From Gammaproteobacteria bacterium (GTDB lineage: Bacteria; Pseudomonadota; Gammaproteobacteria; Thiohalomonadales; Thiohalomonadaceae): DNA of 64,000 bases. Position numbers and translations under genes: made by a program. The notes below the pieces were generated by a model. That model saw only the letters and a program-made list of their open reading frames with translations. It ran no database searches and was not told where the DNA came from. Of the stretch, positions 11,573-19,861 are shown piece after piece (position 1 is the first letter of the stretch; each line of letters starts with the position of its first letter). The stretch spans positions 42,616-106,615 of the forward strand of contig JALOAT010000007.1 in NCBI GenBank assembly GCA_023228645.1. Reading direction: 5' to 3'.

Positions 11573-12376
11573 TCACTCGAAGCAATGTTCAGGGGCGGGG
11601 AAACTGCCGTCCTTGACGGCCGCGGCGTAGGCGGCCAGCGCCGCCGGGACGCTACCCGCTGCCGCGAGGAAATCCTTGGAAAACTTCGGTCGCTTGCCCG
11701 GGGTGATGCCGAGCATGTCGTACGCCACCAGCACCTGGCCGTCGCACTCCGGACCGGCGCCGATGCCGATCACGGGAATACCCAGCGAGCGCGTGATGGT
11801 CGCGCCGAGGCTACGCGGGATGCTCTCCAACAGCAGGACATCGGCGCCGGCCTGTTCGAAGGCCTGCGCATCGCGCACCATGGCGTCCGCCGCCTCCTCG
11901 CCGCGCCCCTGCACCTTGTACCCGCCCAGCTTGTACACCGTCTGCGGCAACAGGCCGAGATGCACGCACACGGGCACGCCGTGGCGGGTGAGATGGCGGA
12001 CGATCGCTACATCGTCGCTGGTGCACTCGAGCTTGACCATCTGTGCGCCGCCCTCCTGCATCAACCGGCCCGCGTTGCGAAGCGCCTGCTCGGGGGTTGC
12101 GTAACTCAGGAACGGCATGTCGGCCATAACCAGGGCATGGGCGGCACCACGGCGCACCAGCTGCGTGTGGTAGACCATGTGGTCCATGGTCACGGGGACG
12201 GTCGATTCCTGGCCCTGCACCACCATGCCGAGCGAATCGCCCACCAGGAGTACTTCGATACCGGCCTCATCCATGAGTCGGGCGAAGCTCGCATCGTAGG
12301 CGGTCAGCGCGGCGAACTTGCGGCCCTGTTCCTTGAACTTGCGCAATTGCGTGACGGTGATGCTCATAGGGCTCAC
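11573..12376 (-). CDS. panB: 3-methyl-2-oxobutanoate hydroxymethyltransferase
   Basis: A 267-residue enzyme that makes ketopantoate from 2-oxoisovalerate and methylene-tetrahydrofolate, the first step of pantothenate synthesis. It shows LLVGDSLGMVVQGQ (metal and substrate binding), HMVYHTQLVRRG, and the VIGIGAGPECDGQVLV signature near the C-terminus. Start 12376 overlaps the upstream kinase stop by 4 bases; an internal ATG at 12367 is an alternative. Confidence 0.96.
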   Translation of the reverse strand: MSPMSITVTQLRKFKEQGRKFAALTAYDASFARLMDEAGIEVLLVGDSLGMVVQGQESTVPVTMDHMVYHTQLVRRGAAHALVMADMPFLSYATPEQALRNAGRLMQEGGAQMVKLECTSDDVAIVRHLTRHGVPVCVHLGLLPQTVYKLGGYKVQGRGEEAADAMVRDAQAFEQAGADVLLLESIPRSLGATITRSLGIPVIGIGAGPECDGQVLVAYDMLGITPGKRPKFSKDFLAAAGSVPAALAAYAAAVKDGSFPAPEHCFE

Positions 12377-13023
12377 AGACCGATGGGCAGAGGATTGAAG
12401 AAATGTCGCCCGCTACGCATGGACTGCACCTGGGCGAGCAGTTGCTGATAGTCATGCTCGCCGGAGGACAGATCGATTTCCGCCGCATTCACGATGAGCA
12501 GGGGCGCTTTGTCGAAATGGTAGAAGAAGCGCGCATACGCCTCTACGACCCGCAGCAGGTAATCCGCGCCGATGCCCCGCTCGGCGGCTCGTCCGCGCTT
12601 GGCGATACGTGCTTGCAACACCTCCACCGGCGCCTGCAGGTAGATCACCAGGTCGGGCGCGGGCAGCTCCAGGGTGAGCTGTTCGTAGGCCTGCTCATAG
12701 AGGCGCAGTTCGTCAGGTTCCAGGGTGAGCTCCGCGAACAACGGGTCCTTGTCCATGAGGAAATCGGCAACGCGTACCGGTGCGAACAGATCCGCCTGAC
12801 GCATGGCCTGGAGCTGGCGCGCACGCTGGAACAGGAAGAACAACTGCGTCGGCAGGGCCGCATGGCGCGGGTCCTGGTAAAAGCGCTCCAGAAACGGGTT
12901 TTCGTCGGCGGCTTCGAGCACCAGCTCGGCATTGAAGGTATCGGCCAGGCGCCGGGCGAGCGTGGTCTTGCCCGCGCCGATGGGCCCTTCAACGACGATG
13001 TGACGCAGTGTGGTTTTTGACAA
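12373..13023 (-). CDS. Deoxynucleoside kinase family protein
   Basis: A 216-residue P-loop kinase. It shows VEGPIGAGKTTLARRL (Walker A, residues 11-26), ENPFLERFYQDP near 40, QLFFLFQRARQLQ, and PDLVIYLQAPVEVLQARIAKRGR as the DRS/LID-like region. This is the dGK/dCK/thymidine kinase 2 family, which phosphorylates deoxynucleosides. The natural substrate cannot be told from sequence. It sits between folK and panB and overlaps panB by 4 bases, an arrangement that I recall from other gammaproteobacteria and that implies cotranscription rather than a shared pathway. Confidence 0.88.
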   Translation of the reverse strand: MSKTTLRHIVVEGPIGAGKTTLARRLADTFNAELVLEAADENPFLERFYQDPRHAALPTQLFFLFQRARQLQAMRQADLFAPVRVADFLMDKDPLFAELTLEPDELRLYEQAYEQLTLELPAPDLVIYLQAPVEVLQARIAKRGRAAERGIGADYLLRVVEAYARFFYHFDKAPLLIVNAAEIDLSSGEHDYQQLLAQVQSMRSGRHFFNPLPIGL

Positions 13024-13059
13024 CGGAGTCTGCCACTCGGAAGCGAAACCGCAAGGATA

Positions 13060-13557
13060 TCACGGTGCCTGGATGAGCCGACGCACGCCGCCTGCATCAC
13101 ACCCGGCGGCAAGCACGGTCACCGCACGGCCGTCAGGCAGCTTCGCATCGGGCGCCGCTTCCGCGAGCGGCAGCAGGACGAAGGCGCGCTGGGCGATGCC
13201 CGGGTGCGGCACCGAGAGGCGCGGGTGATCGATCACTTCGTTACCATAGAGCAGCACGTCCAGATCGAGCGTACGCGGGCCCCAGCGTTCGCCGCTGCGC
13301 GTGCGCCCTTGCACCGCCTCGATGTGTTGCAAGGCATCGAGCAGCGCCAGGGCTGATAACGTGGTATCGAGCACGGCCACCGCATTCACGTAATCCGGCT
13401 GGCCGGCGGGGCCCATGGGCGGCGTGCGGTAGAGCGACGACACGGAGGTCACACGGCTCTGTGGCAGCTCGGCAAGCGCCTGGAGCGCCATGCGCACCTG
13501 ACGTTCCGGATGGTCGAGATTGCTGCCAAGGCCTATACAGGCCCGCACCGCCCTCAC
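13060..13557 (-). CDS. folK: 6-hydroxymethyl-7,8-dihydropterin pyrophosphokinase
   Basis: A 165-residue folate-pathway enzyme transferring pyrophosphate to 6-hydroxymethyldihydropterin. It shows ACIGLGSNL at the N-terminus, SSLYRTPPMGPAGQPDYVNAV, and the signature WGPRTLDLDVLLYG with the metal-binding D-x-D. GTG 13557 is chosen because it overlaps the pcnB stop in a GTGA junction. The open frame upstream is the shadow of pcnB. Confidence 0.95.
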   Translation of the reverse strand: MRAVRACIGLGSNLDHPERQVRMALQALAELPQSRVTSVSSLYRTPPMGPAGQPDYVNAVAVLDTTLSALALLDALQHIEAVQGRTRSGERWGPRTLDLDVLLYGNEVIDHPRLSVPHPGIAQRAFVLLPLAEAAPDAKLPDGRAVTVLAAGCDAGGVRRLIQAP

Positions 13558-14924
13558 GCCGTCCCCTGGTCGGCCGGCTTGCGCTTGCGTTTGCGCGGGC
13601 GGCGCCGCTTTTTGGCGGGCTGACCGGTATGGACCGCCATGCTTTGGCGAGCGTCTTCGTCTGCGGATTGGAAGCGGGTCCACCAATCCGCCAGCTCTGC
13701 CACGTCTTCGCCGCACTCGGCGCGCAGCATGAGGAGATCGTAGCCGGCGCGGAAACGCGGGTGCTGCATGAGCAGCTCGGCGCGCTTGCCGCCTCGGCGC
13801 TTCAGGCGTTCCTGCAAGGTCCAGATCTCACGGGATTGCAGGGTGAAGCGTTTCGGAAAAGCCACATGACGCACCTGGCGCGCGACTACCGCATCGCCCG
13901 CCACCTGCATGGCCTCCAGTTCACTCATACCACGCGCGACATTCTGCTCCGCCTCGCGCGACACCGGCCCCCACAGCAGGGCGGCCACCAGGAACGACGG
14001 AGTGATGGACTTGCCCTCATCCACGCGCCGGTCGGTGTTCTCCAGTGCACGCGCCACGAACACCTGCGGGAAGTTGTCGCGCTCTTCGGCCAGTTGCGCA
14101 TCGGTCTCGGGGAACAAGTAACCGAACAGCCCGTAGTGGCGCAGCAATTCGAAGGTCTCGGCCGCATAACCGGCCTGGAACATCTTCAGGGTCTCGTCGA
14201 ACAGGCGCGCCGGAGAGATATCCTCGAGCAGGTGGCCGAGATCGTGGATGGCCTGCTCGCTGGCCTCGTCGATGCGGAAACCGAGTTTGGCCGCGAAGCG
14301 CACTGCACGCAGCATGCGTACCGGATCTTCGCGGAAGCGCTGCACCGGGTCGCCGATGATGCGCAGGCGGCCTTCATCCAGGTCTGCGACACCGCCCGTG
14401 TAATCCACCACCGAGAAATCGTTGATGTCGTAATAGAGCGCATTGACCGTGAAGTCACGACGCCACGCGTCGTCTTCGATGGTGCCGTAGACGTTGTCGC
14501 TGAGGATGCGGCCGTTCTCATTCAGCGCGTCCTCCTCGCTCTCTTCGTCGTGCTGCGCGCGGAAGGTGGCGACTTCGATGATCTCCTTGCCGAAGTGCAC
14601 GTGCGCGAGTCGGAAGCGGCGGCCGATGATGCGGCAGTTGCGGAACACGCGCCGGATCTCTTCCGGGCGCGCGTTGGTCGCCACGTCGAAGTCCTTCGGC
14701 TCGCGCCCGAGCAACAGGTCGCGCACGCCGCCGCCCACCAGGTAGGCCTGGTAGCCTTCCTGCCTGAGGCGGTACAACACCTTCAGCGCATTGGGGCTGA
14801 TGTGGGCGCGGGAGATGATGTGTTGATCGCGCGGGATGAGGCGGGGACCGGATCGCTCAGGCGGCGGGTCGTCGTCTGAAAAGAGTCCGAATTTTTTAGC
14901 GGATTGCTTGAGCCAGGAAAACAT
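13554..14924 (-). CDS. pcnB: Poly(A) polymerase I
   Basis: A 456-residue nucleotidyltransferase that adds 3' poly(A) tails to RNA and promotes decay. The catalytic head is LVGGGVRDLLLGREPKDFDV (residues about 60-80) with the D-x-D pair. RRDFTVNALYYD and VRMLRAVRFAAKLGF complete the class II family core. The C-terminal tail is very basic (KKRRRPRKRKRK), as in bacterial PcnB, and likely binds RNA. It is the first gene of the leftward pcnB-folK-kinase-pan run. Its start region overlaps a promoter for the divergent tRNA gene. Confidence 0.95.
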   Translation of the reverse strand: MFSWLKQSAKKFGLFSDDDPPPERSGPRLIPRDQHIISRAHISPNALKVLYRLRQEGYQAYLVGGGVRDLLLGREPKDFDVATNARPEEIRRVFRNCRIIGRRFRLAHVHFGKEIIEVATFRAQHDEESEEDALNENGRILSDNVYGTIEDDAWRRDFTVNALYYDINDFSVVDYTGGVADLDEGRLRIIGDPVQRFREDPVRMLRAVRFAAKLGFRIDEASEQAIHDLGHLLEDISPARLFDETLKMFQAGYAAETFELLRHYGLFGYLFPETDAQLAEERDNFPQVFVARALENTDRRVDEGKSITPSFLVAALLWGPVSREAEQNVARGMSELEAMQVAGDAVVARQVRHVAFPKRFTLQSREIWTLQERLKRRGGKRAELLMQHPRFRAGYDLLMLRAECGEDVAELADWWTRFQSADEDARQSMAVHTGQPAKKRRRPRKRKRKPADQGTA

Positions 14925-14935
14925 CTGCGTATAAT
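14908..14935 (+). promoter_or_regulatory. Sigma-70-type promoter for tRNA-Glu
   Basis: TTGAGC (14908-14913) and a perfect TATAAT (14930-14935) are separated by 16 bases, placing the transcription start about 24 bases before the mature tRNA 5' end. The -35 element is poor. The promoter overlaps the pcnB start codon region on the other strand. Confidence 0.6.
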
Positions 14936-14965
14936 ACCACCGCGCTGAGCCACACGGCTATCAAT

Positions 14966-15041
14966 GCTCCCATCGTCTAGCGGTCTAGGACGTCGCCCTC
15001 TCACGGCGAAAACCGGGGTTCGAGTCCCCGTGGGAGCGCCA
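14966..15041 (+). tRNA. tRNA-Glu, anticodon CTC
   Basis: A 76-base cloverleaf with encoded CCA. The acceptor stem GCTCCCA pairs with TGGGAGC, with discriminator G and CCA at 15039-15041. The anticodon stem TCGCC/GGCGA encloses the loop CTCTCAC, so the anticodon is CTC, reading GAG. The T arm is CCGGG-GTTCGAG-TCCCCG. The usual gammaproteobacterial glutamate tRNA has TTC, so this is the less universal isoacceptor, consistent with a GC-rich genome. Confidence 0.95.
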
Positions 15042-15160
15042 CTCTCTCGCGCTCATTCACACATCTCAATTCGAACAAGCCCGGATGCAAGAGCGCATCG
15101 GCGGGTTGTTTCGCCTGCTGTCCTGTGGACGGCGTCGCCCGCCGTTTTGTCGACGTCCGT

Positions 15161-15966
15161 TCAGAAGCCAGCCCTGAGGGTGATGGTCAGCGTGTCCTGT
15201 TCACTGCGCGGCTGCCAGGCATACCCATCGACGGCACCGTCGCCGTCAACGTCCACGGCGACGGGATCTGAAACGTCAAAACGATAGCCCTGGTAGTCGA
15301 GCGCCAGTTCCAAGGCCTCATTGAAGCGATATCCCACACCTATATAGAACCAGGGATTGGTCTCGGGTTTCAGATCCAGGCCGCCCCAAACGTCTATATG
15401 CTCGTCGGCATCCACGGGCAACAGCATCCCCCCGCGCGCCGTCCAGCGCCGGTCCTGCGCCTCGGCGCCGAGGCGCACGAACATGATGGTGTACTCCTCG
15501 TCGTAGCGTAGATGCCCTTGAGCTCACGGGTCCAATCGTCCACGCCGAAGGTCAGGATCACGGAGGCGGTGTCTCCGCGATGGTTCCTGGGCTTGAAGGA
15601 AAAACCGCCTTCCACCGCCAGTCCCAGGTAGTCGGTCTTGGAAGACAGCGGCGTGTGCGCCGGGTCGTTCAGCTCACCGTCGTAATCCACTTCCCCACCA
15701 TAGAGCCGGCCGCGCACAATCAGGTCGGTGCGCCGCGCCACGCCCGCGGACAGATCCAGCGTCGCGACCGCCCGCGGGCCGGTTTCGTCGACCGCCTTGC
15801 GGTGCTCCAGGTCGTCGTACTCGCGCCAGTTGAAATATTCGACACCGGCGCCGAGGCGCATACTCACTTCGGCGAAGGCAAAAGGGGAAACGGTGAGCAG
15901 GGCAATGCCGAGAAACGCGCCGGCGCACCGGGCGGGGCCAATCCATCGGGAGGGGTGGGACTTCAC
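15161..15966 (-). pseudogene. Frameshifted outer-membrane beta-barrel protein gene
   Basis: Two overlapping reading frames together encode one protein of about 268 codons. The first starts at GTG 15966 with AAGGAG 7 bases upstream and a clear signal peptide ending PFAFA. It runs through FNWREYDDLEHRK, then beta-strand-like segments to DDWTRELKGIY. At about 15510-15514 the frame shifts; the second frame continues YDEEYTIMFVRLGAE and ends in TLTITLRAGF, a beta-barrel terminus with final phenylalanine. One missing base would restore the gene. It could be a true pseudogene or a sequencing error. The specific porin family is not recognised. Confidence 0.8.
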
Positions 15967-16108
15967 GGCGTGTCTCCTTCGCCTTTTTGTTTGGCCGAGT
16001 ATCGCGAAACCGGGTTGCGCTGTGCAACCAATCCCTTGGGTCCAGATGCGGTGTTTGCCGGACCGCCCCTGTGTGTTACCGTACCGCCCCCGCCCTGGAG
16101 GGTTACCC

Positions 16109-16387
16109 ATGGCAAGAACCGCCAGCCGCAAATCCGACAACGCCTTCGACCTGGAACGCGCCATGGCCGAACTCGAGGCCATCGTGGAGCGCATGGAACA
16201 CGGCGAGCTCTCCCTGGAACAGGCACTGAAGGACTTCGAGCAAGGCGTGCAACTGAGCCGCGCCTGTCATCAGGCCCTCGGCGAGGCCGAGCAGAAGGTG
16301 CGTCTGCTCCTGGAAAAAAACGGGCTCGAGGAACTGGTGCCGTTCGCGTTGAAGCAGGAAGGCGCGGGAGACGACGATGACGCTTAA
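16109..16387 (+). CDS. xseB: Exodeoxyribonuclease VII small subunit
   Basis: A 92-residue subunit of the ExoVII single-strand DNA nuclease. ATG 16109 has GGAGGG a few bases upstream. The core FDLERAMAELEAIVERMEHG, then LSLEQALKDFEQGVQLSRAC, matches the helical XseB fold that packs on XseA. The C-terminus is acidic (AGDDDDA). It overlaps ispA by 11 bases, the common xseB-ispA-dxs arrangement. Confidence 0.95.
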   Translation: MARTASRKSDNAFDLERAMAELEAIVERMEHGELSLEQALKDFEQGVQLSRACHQALGEAEQKVRLLLEKNGLEELVPFALKQEGAGDDDDA

Positions 16388-17267
16388 GGCGTTCTCCGCC
16401 GAATGCCAGGCCCGCGTCGAAGCGGCGCTGGCGCACTGGCTGCCATCTGCCGAAGAGGCCCCTGCCCGCCTGCACGAGGCCATGCGCTACGCATCGCTGG
16501 ACGGCGGCAAGCGGGTACGTCCGCTGCTGGTGTACGCCGCCGGCGGCGCGCTGGGCGCCGACCAGGCCGCGCTGGACGGGCCCGCCTGCGCAGTGGAATT
16601 CATCCACGCCTATTCCCTGGTCCATGACGACCTGCCCGCCATGGACGACGACGACTTGCGCCGCGGCAAACCCACCTGCCACAAGGCCTTCGACGAGGCC
16701 ACCGCCATCCTGGCCGGAGATGCCCTGCAGACCCTCGCCTTCGAAGTCCTGGCCAACGACGCCGCAATGCTCACGGATCCGACCCGCCGCCTGCGCATGG
16801 TGGCGGAACTGGCCCTGGCCAGCGGTTCGGGGGGCATGGCCGGCGGGCAGGCCATCGACATCGCTGCCGAGGGCAGGCACCTGGGCCTTGACGAGTTGGC
16901 CCACATGCATCGCCTCAAGACCGGCGCCCTCATCCGCGCCAGCGTGCGGCTCGGCGCGCTCAGCGCCCCCGCATACACCGAGGCCCATGGCGCGCTGCTC
17001 GACGAATATGCCGCCTGCATCGGACTCGCCTTCCAGATCCGCGACGACATCCTCGACGTGGAGGCGGACACCGCCACCCTCGGCAAGACGCAGGGCTCCG
17101 ACCAGGCCCGCAACAAGCCCACCTACACCTCACTGCTCGGCCTCACGGGCGCCAAGGACAAGCTGCGCGAGGTCCACACCGCCGCCCTGGCGAGCCTGGA
17201 CGGTTTCGACACCGCCGCCGACCCGCTGCGCTGGCTGGCCGACTACATCGTCGAACGCGGCAACTGA
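16377..17267 (+). CDS. ispA: Farnesyl diphosphate synthase (geranyltranstransferase)
   Basis: A 296-residue trans-prenyltransferase that builds C15 farnesyl diphosphate from IPP and DMAPP for quinones and cell-wall lipid carriers. The first aspartate-rich motif is in VHDDLPAMDDDDLRRGKPT. The second is QIRDDILDVEADT, with KTGALIRASVRLGAL between. The residues before the first motif (EFIHAYSLVHDD) fit the bacterial type II FPP synthase. It overlaps xseB and is followed by a repeat element before dxs. Confidence 0.95.
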   Translation: MTLKAFSAECQARVEAALAHWLPSAEEAPARLHEAMRYASLDGGKRVRPLLVYAAGGALGADQAALDGPACAVEFIHAYSLVHDDLPAMDDDDLRRGKPTCHKAFDEATAILAGDALQTLAFEVLANDAAMLTDPTRRLRMVAELALASGSGGMAGGQAIDIAAEGRHLGLDELAHMHRLKTGALIRASVRLGALSAPAYTEAHGALLDEYAACIGLAFQIRDDILDVEADTATLGKTQGSDQARNKPTYTSLLGLTGAKDKLREVHTAALASLDGFDTAADPLRWLADYIVERGN

Positions 17268-17280
17268 CCTGAAAAGGATC

Positions 17281-17460
17281 AACGCAAAGGCGCGAAGGGC
17301 GCAAAGGACGCGAAGGGGTAAAGGATTTACACGGTCTCAATGCCGGCTCGGAGGGCGCATGGCGGCCGGTCCCCCGTCTCCAGGTGTCTCCAGGAGAGGC
17401 GCGCCTCGTGAAAATATTCACAGGTCTTCGCGCTCTTTGCGGCCTTAGCGCCTTTACGTT
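17281..17460. repeat. Inverted short-period repeat element (CGCAAAGG type)
   Basis: The left arm (17281-17314) starts AACGCAAAGGCGCGAAGG and is built of about 9-base units. The right arm (17427-17460) is its reverse complement with 5 differences in 34 bases. The 112 bases between show no ORF. It splits ispA from dxs. The outer end continues into GGGCTGTTCTT, a string related to the ends of copies near 290 and 20735. Its function is unknown. Confidence 0.8.
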
Positions 17461-17556
17461 GGGCTGTTCTTCCCCTGATTGCCTTGCGGCCCTTGCATGC
17501 GCACGGCCGCGCCGCCATTATTGAACGCTTTCTCAGCTTGCCCCGGCCTCACTTGA

Positions 17557-19419
17557 ATGCCTGATTCCTCCCAGCCCGTTCTCGAGCGGGTCGACAATCC
17601 CGAGCAATTGCGCGCCCTCACGCTGGGGCAGCTCAAGCGTCTGGCCCAAGAGCTCCGGGAATTCATGATCGATTCCGTGAGCCGCACCGGCGGCCACCTG
17701 GCCGCGGGCCTCGGCACGGTGGAACTCACCATCGCCCTGCACTACGTGTTCAACACACCCACGGACCGCATCGTCTGGGACGTGGGTCACCAGAGCTACC
17801 CGCACAAGATCCTCACCGGCCGGCGCGAACGCATGTCCACGCTGCGCAAGCGCCACGGCCTGTCGGGTTTTCCCAAGCGCGATGAGAGCCCTTACGACAC
17901 CTTCGGCACCGGCCACTCCAGCACCTCCATCAGCGCCGCCCTGGGCATGGCCCTCGCGGCACGCAGCACGGATCCGCGCCGCAAGGTGATCGCCGTCATC
18001 GGCGACGGCGCTATGACCGCCGGCATGGCCTTCGAGGCGCTCAACCACGCGGGCGACCTGGATGCGGACCTGCTGGTGATCCTCAACGACAACGAGATGT
18101 CCATTTCGCCCAACGTGGGCGGCCTGTCCAATTACCTGGCGCGCCTGCTCTCCGGCCGGTTCTATGCGACCGTGCGCGAGGGCAGCAAGAAGGTGCTCAA
18201 GAACGTGCCGCCGCTATGGGAATTGGCGAGTCGTGCCGAGGAGCACGTGAAGGGCATGGTGGTGCCCGGCACCCTGTTCGAGGAACTGGGCTTCAACTAC
18301 ATCGGCCCGGTCAACGGCCATGACCTGGAGACCCTGATCAAGACCCTGCAGAACCTGCGCTCCCTGTCCGGACCGCAGTTCCTGCACATCGTCACGCACA
18401 AGGGCAAGGGTTATCCGCCGGCCGAGCAGAACCCTTGCTTCTATCACGGCGTCACACCCTTCGACCCCGCCACCGGCACCATGCGCAGCAAGGCGTCGGG
18501 ACCCAGCTACACACAGGTCTTCGGCGACTGGCTGTGCGACATGGCCGAGCGCGACCCGCGCCTGTGGGGCATCACCCCGGCCATGCGCGAGGGCTCGGGG
18601 CTGGTGACCTTTTCCGAGCGTTTCCCGGAACGCTACCTGGACGTGGGCATCGCCGAACAGCATGCCGTGACCCTGGCCGCGGGCATGGCCTGCGAAGGCA
18701 TCAAGCCCGTGGTTGCCATCTACTCCAGTTTTCTGCAGCGCGGCTACGATCAGCTCATCCATGACGTGGCGCTGCAAAACCTGCCGGTGCTGTTCGCCAT
18801 CGACCGCGCCGGCATCGTGGGACCGGACGGTCCCACCCATGCGGGCACCCTGGACCTATCGTTCCTGCGTTGCGTGCCCAACCTGATGATCATGGCCCCG
18901 TCCGACGAAGACGAGTGCCGGCGCATGCTCACCACCGGCTTCCGGCATGATGGCCCCGCTGCGGTGCGCTACCCGCGCGGCACCGGTCCCGGCGCACCGG
19001 TCACCAGGACCCTGGAGCCGCTGCCCGTGGGCAAGGCCGAGCTGCGCCGCCAGGGCCGGGACATCGCCCTGCTCGCCTTCGGCAGTCTGCTGGCGCCGGC
19101 GCTGGCCGCCGGCGAGGCGCTGGATGCCACGGTGGTGAACATGCGTTTCGTGAAGCCGCTCGACGAGACCCTGCTGCGCGAACTCGCCACCGGCCATCGC
19201 CTGCTGGTCACCCTTGAGGAGAACGTCATCGCGGGCGGCGCCGGCAGCGCCGTGGCGGAGTACCTGGCCGGCGCGGGCAGCACCTGTCCGGTGCGCCACC
19301 TGGGCCTGCCCGACGCGGTCATCGAGCAAGGCAGCCGGGAAGAACTTCTGGCGGAATGCGGCCTCGATACGGATGGTATAATCGCCGCCGTTCGCGCCTT
19401 TTCCACCGGGACTTGCTAA
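17557..19419 (+). CDS. dxs: 1-deoxy-D-xylulose-5-phosphate synthase
   Basis: A 620-residue thiamine-diphosphate enzyme starting the MEP isoprenoid pathway from pyruvate and glyceraldehyde 3-phosphate. It shows WDVGHQSYPHKILTGR with the conserved histidine, and FGTGHSSTSISAALGMA. VIGDGAMTAGMAFEALNHAG is the ThDP motif. DVGIAEQHAVTLAAGMA is the transketolase-like central domain, and IDRAGIVGPDGPTHAG follows. Length matches the family (620 in E. coli). ATG 17557 gives the usual short leader. It acts directly upstream of IspA in metabolism. Confidence 0.97.
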   Translation: MPDSSQPVLERVDNPEQLRALTLGQLKRLAQELREFMIDSVSRTGGHLAAGLGTVELTIALHYVFNTPTDRIVWDVGHQSYPHKILTGRRERMSTLRKRHGLSGFPKRDESPYDTFGTGHSSTSISAALGMALAARSTDPRRKVIAVIGDGAMTAGMAFEALNHAGDLDADLLVILNDNEMSISPNVGGLSNYLARLLSGRFYATVREGSKKVLKNVPPLWELASRAEEHVKGMVVPGTLFEELGFNYIGPVNGHDLETLIKTLQNLRSLSGPQFLHIVTHKGKGYPPAEQNPCFYHGVTPFDPATGTMRSKASGPSYTQVFGDWLCDMAERDPRLWGITPAMREGSGLVTFSERFPERYLDVGIAEQHAVTLAAGMACEGIKPVVAIYSSFLQRGYDQLIHDVALQNLPVLFAIDRAGIVGPDGPTHAGTLDLSFLRCVPNLMIMAPSDEDECRRMLTTGFRHDGPAAVRYPRGTGPGAPVTRTLEPLPVGKAELRRQGRDIALLAFGSLLAPALAAGEALDATVVNMRFVKPLDETLLRELATGHRLLVTLEENVIAGGAGSAVAEYLAGAGSTCPVRHLGLPDAVIEQGSREELLAECGLDTDGIIAAVRAFSTGTC

Positions 19420-19468
19420 CGCGCCCGGGCTCACGTAAATTTCCTAGCGCTCCCCTCAACATTTCACC

Positions 19469-19861
19469 ATGAAACCCAGGTATACCCTCAAGGTCGTGAC
19501 CGATTTCGCTGCCGCCCATTCCTTGCGGGACTATGCCGGGGAATGCCGCAGGCTGCACGGCCACAACTGGAAAGTGGAAGTGGAAGTGGTGGCCTCCGCG
19601 CTCGACCGGCTCGGCATGGCTATCGATTTCAAAGACGTGAAGGCGGCGGCGCGTGCGGCGGCGGGTGAACTGGACCATCGTTACTTAAACGAGATGCCGC
19701 CCTTCGATCAGGTCAACCCGACAGCGGAGAACATCGCTGCGCACCTGTTCGAACGTATTGCTGAGACCCTCGACAACGAACGCGTGCAGGTGAGCGCCGT
19801 CACCGTCTGGGAGACGGAACGCGCTTGCATCCGTTACGCGAAGGAAGCTGAGAATGACTGA
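19469..19861 (+). CDS. queD: 6-carboxy-5,6,7,8-tetrahydropterin synthase (QueD family)
   Basis: A 130-residue PTPS-fold enzyme. AAHSLRDYAGECRRLHGHNW carries the catalytic cysteine and two of the zinc histidines; LDHRYLNEMPPFDQVNPTAENIA follows with the third region, and WETERACIRY ends the fold. QueD converts 7,8-dihydroneopterin triphosphate to CPH4 in queuosine synthesis. It overlaps folE2 by 8 bases, so its substrate supplier is made in the same message. Confidence 0.93.
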   Translation: MKPRYTLKVVTDFAAAHSLRDYAGECRRLHGHNWKVEVEVVASALDRLGMAIDFKDVKAAARAAAGELDHRYLNEMPPFDQVNPTAENIAAHLFERIAETLDNERVQVSAVTVWETERACIRYAKEAEND

